Assembly (NCBI GenBank): GCA_021208645.1
Contig: JAJOJL010000146.1
Location: 1-64,000 of the forward strand
DNA length: 64,000 nt
Reading direction: 5' to 3'
From: Bacillus sp. (in: firmicutes)
GTDB lineage: Bacteria; Bacillota; Bacilli; Bacillales; Salisediminibacteriaceae
Part shown: positions 27,179 through 38,200 of the stretch, one piece after another
Numbering within the stretch: position 1 is the first letter of the stretch
Layout: every line of letters begins with the position of its first letter
Notes under the pieces: generated by a model
Database searches by the model: none
The model's input: only the letters and a program-made list of their open reading frames with translations
Told to the model about the DNA's origin: nothing
Translations under genes and position numbers: made by a program

Positions 27179-29002
27179 CTAAAAACTCTCCTCCAACTCA
27201 TCCACGATTCGTCCCACATTAGCAATGGCATCGCTAATGACCTTCGTCGATGACATATCTAATCCTGCTGCTGCAAACAGCTCCAACCCGCTTCTGGAAC
27301 CGCCCATCTTCAATACCTTCGTCCATTTCTCTCCAGCCGAAACACCTCGCTCACGAATCCGATCAGCAACTACTGTAGAAGCAGATATCCCGACAGAGTA
27401 AGTATACGGATAGAGACCCATGTAATAGTGAGGCTGCCTCATCCACGTTAACTTCGCACCTTCATCAATCTCCACCGTATCACCCCAAAATTCACTCAGG
27501 ATATCCCCCTTAACCGTACTTATCACCGCCGTCGTCAACGGTTGCTTTGCTTCTGCCATCTTATACAAACGCCTCAGCAACTCCGCTTCCAGAACATGCG
27601 TCACACAATTATGGTGATAGCTCATCATTAAATACATATTCAACCAGCGATGCAAGCGCGTATCGTCCCGGCTCTTCCGCAAATAATCAACAATCAAATG
27701 CTCCACTAACGTTGAAGGTGACTCCACAAAAAACAATGGCATAGAGTTGTTAATCAAACGCTGGTTCTCATGGGCTAACGTAAAGTGTATGGCATGACCA
27801 AGCTCGTGCCCCAAAAGAAGGACATCAAATAAATTACCACCCCAAGGATAGAAAGAATAGCCGTGAACACCATGAACACCACCACCAAAGGCGATCATTC
27901 TTCGCCCCACATTATCCCCTCGATACACCCAACGCTCCGAAAACACGCGACTCATACGATCCTTATACTCTGGGCCAAGCACTCCTACTGCTTCCGTAAT
28001 AATTTCTCCTGCCTCTTGATAGCTGACTTCCGGGTCAAAGTCAGGGTCCAAAGGTGCCTTCACATCTGCAAAACTTAAATAGTCAAGCCCCAACTGCCGT
28101 TTTCGCAACCGAGCGTAGCGCTGCATATGGGGAGATAGTTCCTTAATAAAAGTATCTAAAATTTCTTCGAAGAACGCTGAAGAAATACCATCTGCCGTAA
28201 AGGAAGCATTCGCTGGTGAAGAATATTGGAGATGCATATCCAATGCCGATGGATAACCTCTTAATTTTGCTAAAGCCACGTTCTTGTTAATTTCTGAAGC
28301 TAATGTTTTTGCCAAGCCATGCTGGTATTTTTCCAGACCCTTGGTCAAAGACTCATAGGCATTCCTCCGTAAAACTGTATCGGGAGACGTTTCAACTTGG
28401 GTCATGTACATGAACAAAGACACAGGAACCTCTTTCCCATGCTTATTTTTAACAGGCTCAAACTTCATATCAGAAGCTGTTATTGTTTGATACAACGATT
28501 CAGGAGCATTTAAGGTACTCCCTAATGCAGTAAGAACCTCTTCCATATCTCCATTGAGGGAGTTACTCCGTGCTTGTGCTACTTTTCGTAAAAATGGTTG
28601 AAACTCCATTAAGTTCGTTTCCTCATTTATGTAGTCCTCAAAACTATCCTCAGGAATTTGCAGGAAGGCATTTACAAAATTCGTCTTCACCTTATCTCCT
28701 TTTTCCCGAAGCATTTGTGCTTTGCCCATCATCGTTTGATTACGGGGGTCCGTTCCGTCCTCTGTGTACTTGTACATGGCATAGCTTGTTGTTCTTCCAA
28801 GACTTACAAGAATCAGGTCAAAGGTCTCTAATGCCTGTAACAAAGCATCTGCATCACCAACAGCAACCTCTTGTCCAAGAAGACTATCCAACGCTTCCTC
28901 TAATTCCTCGTACGCCTTTTCCCACGCTACATCCTCTGCAAAGATTGGCGTTAAATCCCATGTTTCCTCCAATGGTACTTGATCTCTAGTTATTTGACTC
29001 AT
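27179..29002 (-). CDS. pepF: Oligoendopeptidase F, M3 family
   Basis: A 607-residue zinc metallopeptidase that cleaves short peptides in the cytoplasm. The HExxH motif is H399-E400-L-G-H403 (LLLGHELGHAIHF), with the downstream glutamate region FFVESPSTLVEH. Length and layout are those of the PepF/M3 family. It is monocistronic with its own terminator. Confidence 0.94.
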   Translation of the reverse strand: MSQITRDQVPLEETWDLTPIFAEDVAWEKAYEELEEALDSLLGQEVAVGDADALLQALETFDLILVSLGRTTSYAMYKYTEDGTDPRNQTMMGKAQMLREKGDKVKTNFVNAFLQIPEDSFEDYINEETNLMEFQPFLRKVAQARSNSLNGDMEEVLTALGSTLNAPESLYQTITASDMKFEPVKNKHGKEVPVSLFMYMTQVETSPDTVLRRNAYESLTKGLEKYQHGLAKTLASEINKNVALAKLRGYPSALDMHLQYSSPANASFTADGISSAFFEEILDTFIKELSPHMQRYARLRKRQLGLDYLSFADVKAPLDPDFDPEVSYQEAGEIITEAVGVLGPEYKDRMSRVFSERWVYRGDNVGRRMIAFGGGVHGVHGYSFYPWGGNLFDVLLLGHELGHAIHFTLAHENQRLINNSMPLFFVESPSTLVEHLIVDYLRKSRDDTRLHRWLNMYLMMSYHHNCVTHVLEAELLRRLYKMAEAKQPLTTAVISTVKGDILSEFWGDTVEIDEGAKLTWMRQPHYYMGLYPYTYSVGISASTVVADRIRERGVSAGEKWTKVLKMGGSRSGLELFAAAGLDMSSTKVISDAIANVGRIVDELEESF

Positions 29003-29227
29003 TCCCTCTCACCTCTTGAGATAATTTATTTCGTAATCAGAAATATCTTTTCCTAATTAATTCGACTTTTTCTGGAAAACACCTTTTATTTTTTCAAAAA
29101 AAAAAGAGTGGTATAAGGAGGAATATTGGATATTTAGTTAACCTCATAAAAGAGTATAATTAAATTGTGATTAACTACACGATCTAACGAAAGGTAGAAC
29201 ATCACCTATTAAGGGAGAGAACACAAT

Positions 29228-29749
29228 ATGAAAAAAGCTATTAGTATTTTAATTATTTTCTTGGTGATTCTTGCAGGATGCAACAATGTTAATGAAACAC
29301 AGTCTGCAAACAATATAGATGAGGAGCAGTTGACTGCTAATGAAGTCATTGCTAAAAGATACTTAGAAGAAACTGGATACACAATCGTAACTATCGATGG
29401 GGAACATAGTTGGGTAGTGGAAAGGGAAAGCATTAATGAAATGCCCTCAACCATGTATTGGGTTGTCCAGACAGTTTGGCCAGATAAGTATTTTGAAAAA
29501 GAAATAGATAGTGTGTATGTTATTGTCAATAATCATCCCCTTAGCCCATTAGCGGATGTAGGAAACGTGTTTGTTGATGTTTGGTTATTTAATGGAGAGG
29601 TAATTGGCGGATATTCCAATCACATTAATGCAACCCCTATGGCAGGAGGGGTTTACACAGTCCATGGGTTGACTGCAGAAGAATTGCATGGGCCGGAGTT
29701 TTTCTATCCAACTTGGCGAGATGAATGGGATGAAAAGTACGGGTATTAG
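29228..29749 (+). CDS. Putative lipoprotein of unknown function
   Basis: A 173-residue lipoprotein: a lysine start, hydrophobic core and lipobox LAGC (Cys18). The mature part is acidic and contains TGYTIVTIDGEH and VYVIVNNHPLSPLADVGNVFVDVWLF, features seen in small DUF4830-like Bacillus lipoproteins (uncertain). GGGAGAG precedes the ATG. Confidence 0.72.
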   Translation: MKKAISILIIFLVILAGCNNVNETQSANNIDEEQLTANEVIAKRYLEETGYTIVTIDGEHSWVVERESINEMPSTMYWVVQTVWPDKYFEKEIDSVYVIVNNHPLSPLADVGNVFVDVWLFNGEVIGGYSNHINATPMAGGVYTVHGLTAEELHGPEFFYPTWRDEWDEKYGY

Positions 29750-29782
29750 TGAGTAGGTTTCTAGAAAAGAGGGTGATTCAAA

Positions 29783-29829
29783 AGATGGACTGAAAAAAGT
29801 GGTGCTTTTCCACTTTTTTCAGTCCATCT
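29783..29829 (+). terminator. Long perfect hairpin after the lipoprotein gene
   Basis: Perfect 20-base arms starting AGATGGACTGAAAAAAGTGG around a seven-base loop, 34 bases after the stop. The arms are unusually long for a terminator, and another hairpin and a direct repeat follow at once. Confidence 0.65.
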
Positions 29830-29837
29830 AAGCAATG

Positions 29838-29919
29838 CGCGAAGCCGTTGCAATCTTTTGAAAGCCTACTATGAGTGGGTTTTTCATAGTAGGAGCGCAA
29901 CGAGCGGAGCCATTGCAAT
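29838..29919. repeat. Hairpin flanked by direct repeats
   Basis: CCTACTATGA (29865-29874) and TCATAGTAGG (29884-29893) form a ten-base stem. It is flanked by GCGAAGCCGTTGCAAT (29838) and GCGGAGCCATTGCAAT (29904), 14 of 16 identical. This looks like a dispersed intergenic repeat unit. The rest of 29920-30019 has no gene. Confidence 0.5.
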
Positions 29920-30019
29920 TTAACTTTTCGAGTTTTTCAGCAGTCTCATTCCAAAGGGATGTTTTTCCCTTTTGTTTCATATGGACAGACTCCAAATTTA
30001 CGTTTTACTTCTTTTAAGT

Positions 30020-30061
30020 AAGGCTACTGACTGGCAAAACATTGCCTAATTCAGTAGCCTT
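30020..30061 (+). terminator. Terminator-like hairpin
   Basis: AAGGCTACTGA and TCAGTAGCCTT are perfect 11-base arms followed by TTTATTTTTAT on the plus strand. It lies downstream of both the lipoprotein gene (+) and the LysM gene (-). Confidence 0.75.
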
Positions 30062-30130
30062 TTATTTTTATCCCAACCCCATACTTTTCGCCTTTATCAC
30101 ACAGCCATCTTTTATAAAACTCCACTTTGT

Positions 30131-31897
30131 TTAATTAACCCCTGCTGCAACCCTTACCTGCGTCTGCATAGATGCCTGGATTAAGCCATCATTATGACGG
30201 GTGCTGTTGAGAAAATGAATGCAGAAATGGCCGTTATAATTGTTGTTTCGTATTGCTTGATCGCCGTGAGGAAAGGAATGCATAGCTGCCGCTAAGCGCC
30301 TGCCATCTACAGCGATAATGACGGCCCTTGGTGTCCACGAATAATTACCGCCCCAAACTCTTCTCATGGTCTCCGCATCACTTGAAGTAAGTGGCTCTGC
30401 ATCAGCATGGTTACCTCCCATCGTATGACGGACCCGAAACGTCGTACCTGATTGAAAGTCCGTAATCGTTGCCTCCTTACCAATTGGAAACACATACCTT
30501 CCCTTCGTCCACCAGTCCAGTAATTCCCCGTGACGGGAACTGACAACAGGTTGCACCGGAACATGATATACAGGAATGACAAGGCGCTGACCAATCTGAA
30601 GCACACTGTTAATAGACAAATTATTTTCCTTCAACAGTTCTAGCATGGGAATTCCGTATTGAATACTTAAATTCCATGCGTTATCACCAGAGCAGACGGT
30701 ATGGGTTGTATATGTCTTTGTAACGCCTAGCTGCGTAGAAGGGGGAGAATTGCTTCCTCCTGAAACTGGAATTTGCAATACTTGCCCTACAAAAATTTGA
30801 TATGAAGCTAAATTATTCGCTGATTGTATGGCGGTCACGGAAGTTTGAAATCGATTGGCAATTCCTGATAACGTATCACCAGCAACAACGGTGTAACTTT
30901 GCAACTGCGATGTTGGTTCTGTACTAGGCGTACCGTCACTGTCGACCTGTGAAACAACCAATACTTGCCCTACTCGAATAACATCACTTGTCAAGTTGTT
31001 CCAGTTACGCAATTCGTCTACTCCTACACCAAAGCGATTAGCTATCGACCATAAACTATCGCCTGCTGCTACCGTATAAGTATTTCCTGGTAGAACTCCA
31101 ACATTATTGGAAATTGTATCAATGCTCACCGTCCGCGACGCATTATTCCATCCTACCTCATAGCCAAATGTTTCAGAAATAAATCGGACAGGTACAAAGG
31201 TGGATCCATTAACGATCCTTGACCGAGGAACTGTGACAGTTTTTCCATTTACCCTTGCCTGCGTAGACCCAACCACAAATGAAATGTTTGTATCTCCTTT
31301 CGTAATTCCTACTGTCCTAGTTCGTTCATTCCAAGATACACCAGCACCAAAATGGGTAGAGATCGCTCGAATCGGCACCAGAGTGGTTCCGTTATCAATG
31401 AATGGCCTAGGGGTTAGGTTTAACAAAACGCCATCCACCACAAAACGTACTTGATTAGTAGTGAGAGCATTAATTCTTGAACCCTTTGGTTGAGGAGTGT
31501 CTTCATTAACTTCCACTCCCATTTCCCGTTCCAGTTGTTGTATAAAATCTTCCCCATAATCCACAGAGAGATCATCATCTAATGATGATTCTGCTTCATC
31601 TTCCTTAGAATTTACATCACCTAAAGAACGACCACTATTACCATTTTCCTTACCTTCTCTCCCGCTATTACTTTTCTCTTGCTCCCTAGTAGTATTTTCT
31701 TGATTTTTGACAGGGCTGTTCTCTCCTAGGTCACGCTCTCCCTCTTTAATAGCAATATCCTGACTATAGCTGCCCTGCTCACCTCCCCGTTCATCCTTAT
31801 AGCCTGAGCCATTCTCCAATTCTCCTTGAGTGGAGCAGGATACAACGAACAAGATAAATAATAGGGTACCTATTTTACGTATTAGCGTCAGAATCAC
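30131..31897 (-). CDS. LysM lipoprotein with copper-amine-oxidase N-like domain
   Basis: A 588-residue secreted protein. The lipobox VVSC gives Cys21. A low-complexity Gly/Glu/Ser linker (to about 140) precedes a pair of stalk repeats of the copper amine oxidase N type (about 148-262; FVVDGVLLNLTPRPFIDNG, FVPVRFISETFGY). Three LysM peptidoglycan-binding domains follow (about 273-318, 336-380 and 400-445), then a C-terminal domain with GNHADAEPLT, HSFPHGD and GHFCIHFLNS, whose Cys/His residues look catalytic or metal-binding. It probably acts in the cell wall. The C-terminal activity is unknown. Confidence 0.85.
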   Translation of the reverse strand: MILTLIRKIGTLLFILFVVSCSTQGELENGSGYKDERGGEQGSYSQDIAIKEGERDLGENSPVKNQENTTREQEKSNSGREGKENGNSGRSLGDVNSKEDEAESSLDDDLSVDYGEDFIQQLEREMGVEVNEDTPQPKGSRINALTTNQVRFVVDGVLLNLTPRPFIDNGTTLVPIRAISTHFGAGVSWNERTRTVGITKGDTNISFVVGSTQARVNGKTVTVPRSRIVNGSTFVPVRFISETFGYEVGWNNASRTVSIDTISNNVGVLPGNTYTVAAGDSLWSIANRFGVGVDELRNWNNLTSDVIRVGQVLVVSQVDSDGTPSTEPTSQLQSYTVVAGDTLSGIANRFQTSVTAIQSANNLASYQIFVGQVLQIPVSGGSNSPPSTQLGVTKTYTTHTVCSGDNAWNLSIQYGIPMLELLKENNLSINSVLQIGQRLVIPVYHVPVQPVVSSRHGELLDWWTKGRYVFPIGKEATITDFQSGTTFRVRHTMGGNHADAEPLTSSDAETMRRVWGGNYSWTPRAVIIAVDGRRLAAAMHSFPHGDQAIRNNNYNGHFCIHFLNSTRHNDGLIQASMQTQVRVAAGVN

Positions 31898-32091
31898 CTC
31901 CTGTCAATGAATGTTAACCTCTATTTTATGATTGTATATTCAACCAAAACCTATGAATGTTAAATGTTACCGAATCGCTTATTATCCAACACTAACCCTT
32001 TAACAACATTCACAAATTGTTAACTTTTTTAACTATAATTAAATGCTAAAATATAATTACTAAGGCAACAAGAACTTGAGGGGGAGCTCAC

Positions 32092-32301
32092 ATGGAACCG
32101 ATTATTTTAATGCACATCATATTGGGGAGCATATTAACACTTGCAATCATTGTCACTTTATTTTTCTTAATTAAATTTTTCATGACACCAAAAGACAATA
32201 GGGCGACTGCCAAAAAGAGACTGATCACATCGGCCATCATTACTGTAGCCATTTATGTTGGGTACATGGGTATGGTAGCGATCAAAAACAATTTCTTTTA
32301 A
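32092..32301 (+). CDS. Small two-helix membrane protein
   Basis: A 69-residue protein with two membrane helices (about 5-30 and 43-62) joined by a basic loop (MTPKDNRATAKKR). GAGGGGGAG precedes the ATG and a strong terminator follows six bases after the stop. No family recognised. Confidence 0.72.
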   Translation: MEPIILMHIILGSILTLAIIVTLFFLIKFFMTPKDNRATAKKRLITSAIITVAIYVGYMGMVAIKNNFF

Positions 32302-32306
32302 TAGAA

Positions 32307-32346
32307 AAAAGCAGTATGGAGTGGTAACACCACCCATACTGCTTTT
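32307..32346. terminator. Bidirectional terminator
   Basis: AAAAGCAGTATGG and CCATACTGCTTTT arms with extra inner TGG/CCA pairing, between the small membrane gene (+) and tnaA (-). Confidence 0.85.
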
Positions 32347-32356
32347 TCAATACTAT

Positions 32357-33740
32357 TTAACCCTCAACAGGCACAAGCCTTGCCGTAAAATGGCGCAGCA
32401 CTTCTGGCTCATAGTCAAAGGCAAGACCCTTTAATCCTCCGGCACGAGCCTTTACTGCAATTAAACCGTCTGCGATCACATCCATATGATTGTACGTGTA
32501 CACTCTCCTAGGAATCGTCAACCGCAATAGCTCCAATGGACTTTCCAGTTGTTCGCCAGTCTCTGCATCTCTGCCCATTAACAAGGAACCAATTTCCACT
32601 CCTCTGACCCCTACTTCTAAATACAATTCATTGGCCAAAACTTGAGCCGGAAACTGTTCACCCGGTATATGAGGGAGCATTTTAGCTGCATCCACAAACA
32701 CGGCATGCCCGCCCGTTGGCGTTTGTATTGGGATGCCGCCTTCTAGCAATCGGTGCCCTAAATATTCCACCTGGTGAATTCGGTAAGCAAGATAATCTTC
32801 ATCGATCCCTTCCCAAAGTCCCCTTGCCAATGCCTCCATGTCACGGCCTGCCATTCCACCGTAAGTAGGAAAACCTTCCAACGGTACGACCATGGAGCGT
32901 GCTTTCTCAAACAGTTTTTGATGCCCCTCATTAAAGGCCAGTAAGCCACCTATATTAACAATTCCATCTTTCTTGGCACTCATGGTCATACAATCTGTGT
33001 AAGAAAACATTTCCCGGACAATTGCTTGTATGGAGTGCTCTTTATAGCCTGGCTCCCGCCTTTTTTATAAAGTAAGCGTTTTCAGCAAAGCGCGCACAAT
33101 CCATTACTGTTAAAATACCATATTGTTTGGCGATTCTAGACACTTCCCGAATATTCTCCATGGACACAGGTTGACCGCCAGCACTGTTATTTGTTACTGT
33201 CACGACAATCATCCCAATATTCTCCGGGCTTTTCTCTACAATAATTTCTTCTAATTTCTCTAAATCAAAATTTCCTTTAAAGGGATAAGGTGTTGTCGTA
33301 TCAAAAGCTTCCTCTGTCACCACATCAATGGCTTTTCCCCCCGCAATATCTACATGGGCACGGGTTGTATCGAAATGCCAATTGCTTAACACAAATTGTC
33401 CTTTTTCAATAACAACAGGAAATAGAACTTGCTCTGCTCCCCGCCCCTGATGGGTAGGAATGACATAAGGGTAACCGATGATCTCTTCTACAGAATCTTT
33501 TAAGTGAAAATAATTGCGACTTCCAGCGTAAGATTCATCTCCGAGCATCATGCCCGCCCATTGATTATCACTCATGGCACCAGTGCCGCTGTCCGTCAAC
33601 AAATCAATATAGACATGATCGGATCGCAGTGAAAACAAATTGTAGCCTGCTTCTTTCAATGCTTTTTCCCTTGCTTCTCTCGAAATTCGTTTAATTGGTT
33701 CGACTGCTTTGATTTTGAAAGGTTCTGCCATACGTTCCAC
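32357..33740 (-). CDS. tnaA: Tryptophanase / beta-eliminating lyase (frameshifted in this sequence)
   Basis: A PLP enzyme that splits tryptophan to indole, pyruvate and ammonia (or tyrosine, for the close relative tyrosine phenol-lyase). Motifs are [46 protein letters not shown] and [13 protein letters not shown] with the PLP lysine. The frame breaks at a run of six T (33061-33066). Removing one base gives [21 protein letters not shown] and a 460-residue product, the normal length. A GTG at 33740 has the better RBS spacing; ATG three codons later is the alternative. No tnaC leader or permease adjoins it. Confidence 0.88.
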
Positions 33741-33857
33741 TATGATTTCTCCCCCTTTAATTTAACTCTCCATTAAATTGTAGGTGGGAAAAAATTATAT
33801 TACAATCCATATTGACAGAAAAATGTGACAGATTTTTTAAATATAAATGTTAAAAAA

Positions 33858-33891
33858 GGTGTTTACAAAGGTACTTTCCTTTGTAAACACC
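33858..33891 (-). terminator. Terminator of the chromate transporter gene
   Basis: GGTGTTTACAAAGG and its perfect 14-base complement around a six-base loop, then six T on the minus strand, five bases after the stop. Confidence 0.9.
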
Positions 33892-33896
33892 CGCTT

Positions 33897-35090
33897 TTAA
33901 ATCAAACCAAGCAACGCTCCTCCAACTGCCCCCGTTACAACGATTACCCATGGAGGTAGTTTATAGAAAACCAACATACTAAACAATATGGCAGCAAAAG
34001 CAAAATCAACTGACGTTAAGATGGCACTTGTAAAAATGGGATGATAGAGGGCTGCAATTAAAATCCCCACTACTGCAGCATTTACACCCATCAACGCACC
34101 TTTAACCTTCGTATTTCGACGGAGCATATTCCAAAATGGAAGTGTTCCTAAAATTAATAGAAATGCCGGCAAAAATATGGCGACCGTCGCTAGCAACCCA
34201 CCTTGCCAACCATTAATCACCGCTCCAATATAGGCAGCAAATGTGAATAATGGGCCAGGAACTGCCTGCGCCGCACCATATCCGGCTAAAAACTGCTCTT
34301 CCGTGAGCCATCCGGTAGGGACAAATTCCCTTTCCAATAAGGGTAGTACTACATGACCGCCACCAAAAACAAGGGAGCCGGAGCGGTAAAAGCTATCAAA
34401 CATGGCGACCCAATTCAATGATGTAGCCTCCCGCACTATGGGAAGCACAATTAATAATCCGAAAAACAGCGTTAAACAACCGATTGCAAAGCGCGGAGAA
34501 ATAGGAAACTTTACGTCATCTGCTGCATCATCCACCTTTACATTTCTATACAGAAAATATCCAACGAATCCGGCAAAAATGATCACCCCTACTTGTGTGA
34601 AGGCCGTCTGCCAAAGGAGTGTTACGGCAATGGCAAATAATGCAATGGTTTTCCGTTTCACATCAGGAGTTAAATTTTTGGCCATCCCTAAAATGGCATG
34701 GGCCACAACGACAACTGCCACAATCTTTAATCCATTGATCCAACCTGCATCTGTGAAACCTAAATTATGTAATAGAAGTGCAAATACGATTAATGCAACA
34801 ACCGATGGGAGGGTAAAACCAATAAAGGATACAATCCCTCCAAGAAGTCCTGCGCGCATGACACCGATCCCAATGCCTACCTGGCTGCTTGCAGGTCCTG
34901 GGAGAAACTGACAAAGGGCAACTAAATCAGCAAAGCTTTTCTCATCCATCCATTTCCTACGGCGGATATATTCTGTGTGAAAGTAACCTAAATGGGCTAT
35001 GGGACCTCCAAAGGAAGTGAAGCCTAATCTTGTGGAAACCAATAGAATTTCCAGTAGCTTTTTAAATAAATTATCTTGTTTGCTTTGCAT
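33897..35090 (-). CDS. chrA: Chromate transporter, CHR family
   Basis: A 397-residue membrane protein with the duplicated CHR domain: SFGGPIAHLGYF and LCQFLPGPASSQVGIGIG in the first half, and FGGGHVVLPLLEREFV and GYGAAQAVPGPLFTFAAYIG in the second. About ten helices. Members export chromate or act as sulfate/chromate antiporters. The frame is open to 35171, but GGAAGGTG lies before ATG 35090, so I choose that start. No chrB-type regulator is present. Confidence 0.9.
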   Translation of the reverse strand: MQSKQDNLFKKLLEILLVSTRLGFTSFGGPIAHLGYFHTEYIRRRKWMDEKSFADLVALCQFLPGPASSQVGIGIGVMRAGLLGGIVSFIGFTLPSVVALIVFALLLHNLGFTDAGWINGLKIVAVVVVAHAILGMAKNLTPDVKRKTIALFAIAVTLLWQTAFTQVGVIIFAGFVGYFLYRNVKVDDAADDVKFPISPRFAIGCLTLFFGLLIVLPIVREATSLNWVAMFDSFYRSGSLVFGGGHVVLPLLEREFVPTGWLTEEQFLAGYGAAQAVPGPLFTFAAYIGAVINGWQGGLLATVAIFLPAFLLILGTLPFWNMLRRNTKVKGALMGVNAAVVGILIAALYHPIFTSAILTSVDFAFAAILFSMLVFYKLPPWVIVVTGAVGGALLGLI

Positions 35091-35199
35091 TATTTCACCT
35101 TCCTTTAGTCCTACTATAAGAACATTACTATGGTAACAAAAAAGCCCATTAAGAACAATTTTATTTAACAATGCTTAACACAAATTTTACAAAAAAACA

Positions 35200-35244
35200 G
35201 AGGGTGGCTCAAAAAGGGAAAAACATATCCTTTGAGTCACCCTC
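35200..35244 (-). terminator. Terminator of the TPR gene (GAGGGTGGCTC family)
   Basis: GAGGGTG.CTCAAA..GG pairs with CCTTTGAG.CACCCTC. A closely similar 45-base hairpin follows topB at 45754-45798. Confidence 0.8.
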
Positions 35245-35251
35245 GATGTCA

Positions 35252-38200
35252 TTATCGAAACAACTGCTTCATTTTACTGGACGTTGCATGGTTTTCAAAC
35301 AAATGCCTTAAGTCTAAGTCCGTTTTCCCTAACTCCTTCAAATAATGTCCTTCATCATTGTTAATAGCTAGGGTGAGGTGTTCTAACGCTACGAACGGAT
35401 CTTTCTTCAGGGCAGACAAGTAGCATGCCTTATTATAATGGGCTAAAGCATTTCCTTCATCCATTCCTATTAATTCGTCAATAACCTCCATGGCATCCAA
35501 TGTCTTTCCTTGCTGGTGCAAAAGTATGCTTAACTGATTATAGGCGAGGAGAAACTCCGGTTGAAGTTCGATACATTTCCTTACCATTTCTTCTCCTCTT
35601 TTAAAGTCTCCCTTTTTCTCAAATAAACGGCTTGTTTCATAATAAATATCATGATCACTTGGGTCCAAGACCATGGCCCTTAACAAAGACGCTTCCCCTT
35701 CTTCAATGGCGTTCAACTCGTTATACAGCCTTCCTAACGCATAATGAACACCAGGGTGGTCAGGATCCTCCTCCAAGCATTGAAAAAGAATCACTTCTGC
35801 TCTTGCATATTCCGTTTCTTTCTTACGATGATGTTGCTCCACATAGTTATTAATGATAAGTTGACTTAAGTAAAATCCCAGATCAAAGCTCCACGAATTT
35901 TTTAGTCGCTTGGAGCACATTTTGATGGAGTAATCTAGGTCTCCATTGCGAGTATTATAGTACTCCATGAGCCAAATAAATGCAGTATCATTTTCCTTAT
36001 TGAAACGAAGACTTGTTTCATACAATTCCACCACAGTCTTTTTCAACAGCTTCAAAAGCTTTTTCTCCACAACGCCTTCACTAACCATGTCCCATAAACA
36101 TTGCTCTAATTCATTGGCTGTGTACATAAACACGAAACTTTTCTCTTCATTAGAGAGATCTATGGCTTGCAAGAACTTACTCGTGTTTTTTATCATTCCT
36201 GACTCTAGCAATGCTTCTGACAGTAAAGCGTATAAAGGACGATATTCCAAATCTATCATTATTAAATTTTTCAATAGACTACAAGCTTCCTCGTAATCCC
36301 CTTGCTTCAATTTCAGTACAGCATAGCTTTCCTGTAAATTGAAATCGTCAGGATCCAGTTTGAGACCTTGAATTAAATACGCCTCTTCCGACTCTATATT
36401 CCCTAGCGCTCCTTCACATTGAGCCAACGCATAGAATCGCCATACACCATCCAATGTTGCTTCATTTTTCTTTAAGTAGTCTACGACCTCCGGGAGTTTC
36501 CCCTCTTCGAAGGAAAGTTGTGCAAAATGAATCATATTCACATCGAAAGGACATCGTTTCATAACCTGAAATAAATAATCTTGCTCTAGCCTTGTCTCTT
36601 CTTTCATACTTGCCATTTCAGCCAACTTTAGTAGAGGGGCGGTCATGGTTGGATCCAACAGACTCATTTTTTTATACCATTCTTTGGCTTCTTCCAGTTG
36701 ATTTTGACTAAACGCCACTTCCCCTAACCGGTAATATGGGAATGTGTGTTCACCAATCTCCAAAGCTTTTTCATAATAATGGATGGCATTTCCCATATCA
36801 TTTCCCGTTCAAATAAGTAACCTATATAAGTAACAAGTTCAATATTACTTTCATGCTTTTCCTTTAATAATTTCGCAAAAAAACTTCTGCCCCTGTCACA
36901 GTAAGAACTGTCTTCAATAAGACCAACATACATGTCCCACGCTTCCGGTTCATTACTATCTGCAAGATCCATTCCCGTTTCCAACCAAGTTAAGGCAAGC
37001 TCCCTATGTTCCCCTATTTCTCCATTTTCAAACAACCATTTTCCACCGTTTATAAGGAATTGACAGTCCCCTACAAAGGATTTTTCACCAGAAAGTAAAT
37101 GTTCTAGGCCTTCCCTAACTCCACTTAGTTCCGATAACACCCTTGTAATGGATAGGAAAGAGTAGCTTTCATTAGGTGATTGCTGCCAAGCTTCTTCATA
37201 CCAAACCTTTGCTTCAGCAAAATCACCTTGATCTTCGAAAATTTCACCGAGTCTGACGAGAAGGGGGTATTGTTTCCCTGCCTGATCGATTCCTTCTTTT
37301 AATTCTTGGACTGCTCCCACCCCATCGGAATAGTTCCCCCAATAAATATTAGCTAGTTCAATATACGTGCTTGGCAGGTCTGGCATAAGACTCTTAGCTG
37401 TCTTTAGACCCCTTACGGCTTGATGGAGCTTGTTAAGAGCCACATCACAGCGGGCTCGTTCGATCCAGGAAGGGACGTGATTTTTAAATGACCTTAATAT
37501 TTCTGAAAAAACGATCCGTGCTTCTTGATAATTTTGACGATCTGAAAGAATGATCCCGTGATTCAAACGATTCCAATCATCGTTCTTGTTAATATCAATG
37601 GAGATAGTAGAATAGTATAAGGCTGTTTCCATATCTCCTAAATTCAAATACGAAATCCCTAAATACGACCAAGTATGATAATGGTCAGGCTCTATATTTA
37701 ATGCTTCACGAAAAGAGGAAATGGCAGCTTTGTAGTTATATTGCTCAAAGGCAATTCTTCCCTTTAAGTAGAAATAGTCAAAGGATTTCCTTACAGAAAC
37801 AGATTCCAATAGGGCCATGGCTACCTCGTATTTTTTCACTTTTACGAGGGCTCCTGCACCAATAAGTTTAAAGTAATCTTGTTCTGGGTGTTGCTCCATC
37901 GTGTACTGAATCAGTTGCTCTAATAACTCCGCCTCTTCTTCAAAACTTATCATTTTGATGGCAAAGGCTGCTACAAATAACGAATCACAATGGGTTTTGA
38001 CAAAGGAAAGAAAAGGTTCCCTTGCTTTATAATCCAATTCCACCCTATCGGCAAGCTGGTACATCTCCAGTATTAGCCTATGCTCTCCTTCATTAATGTG
38101 GCGAAGCTTCTCCATTTCTCCCTTTGGAATTACAGCAATAGCTTGCTGGAGATTATTGCCATAATGTTTTTCAAATCATCATAGCTAATGACTAGGGTTT

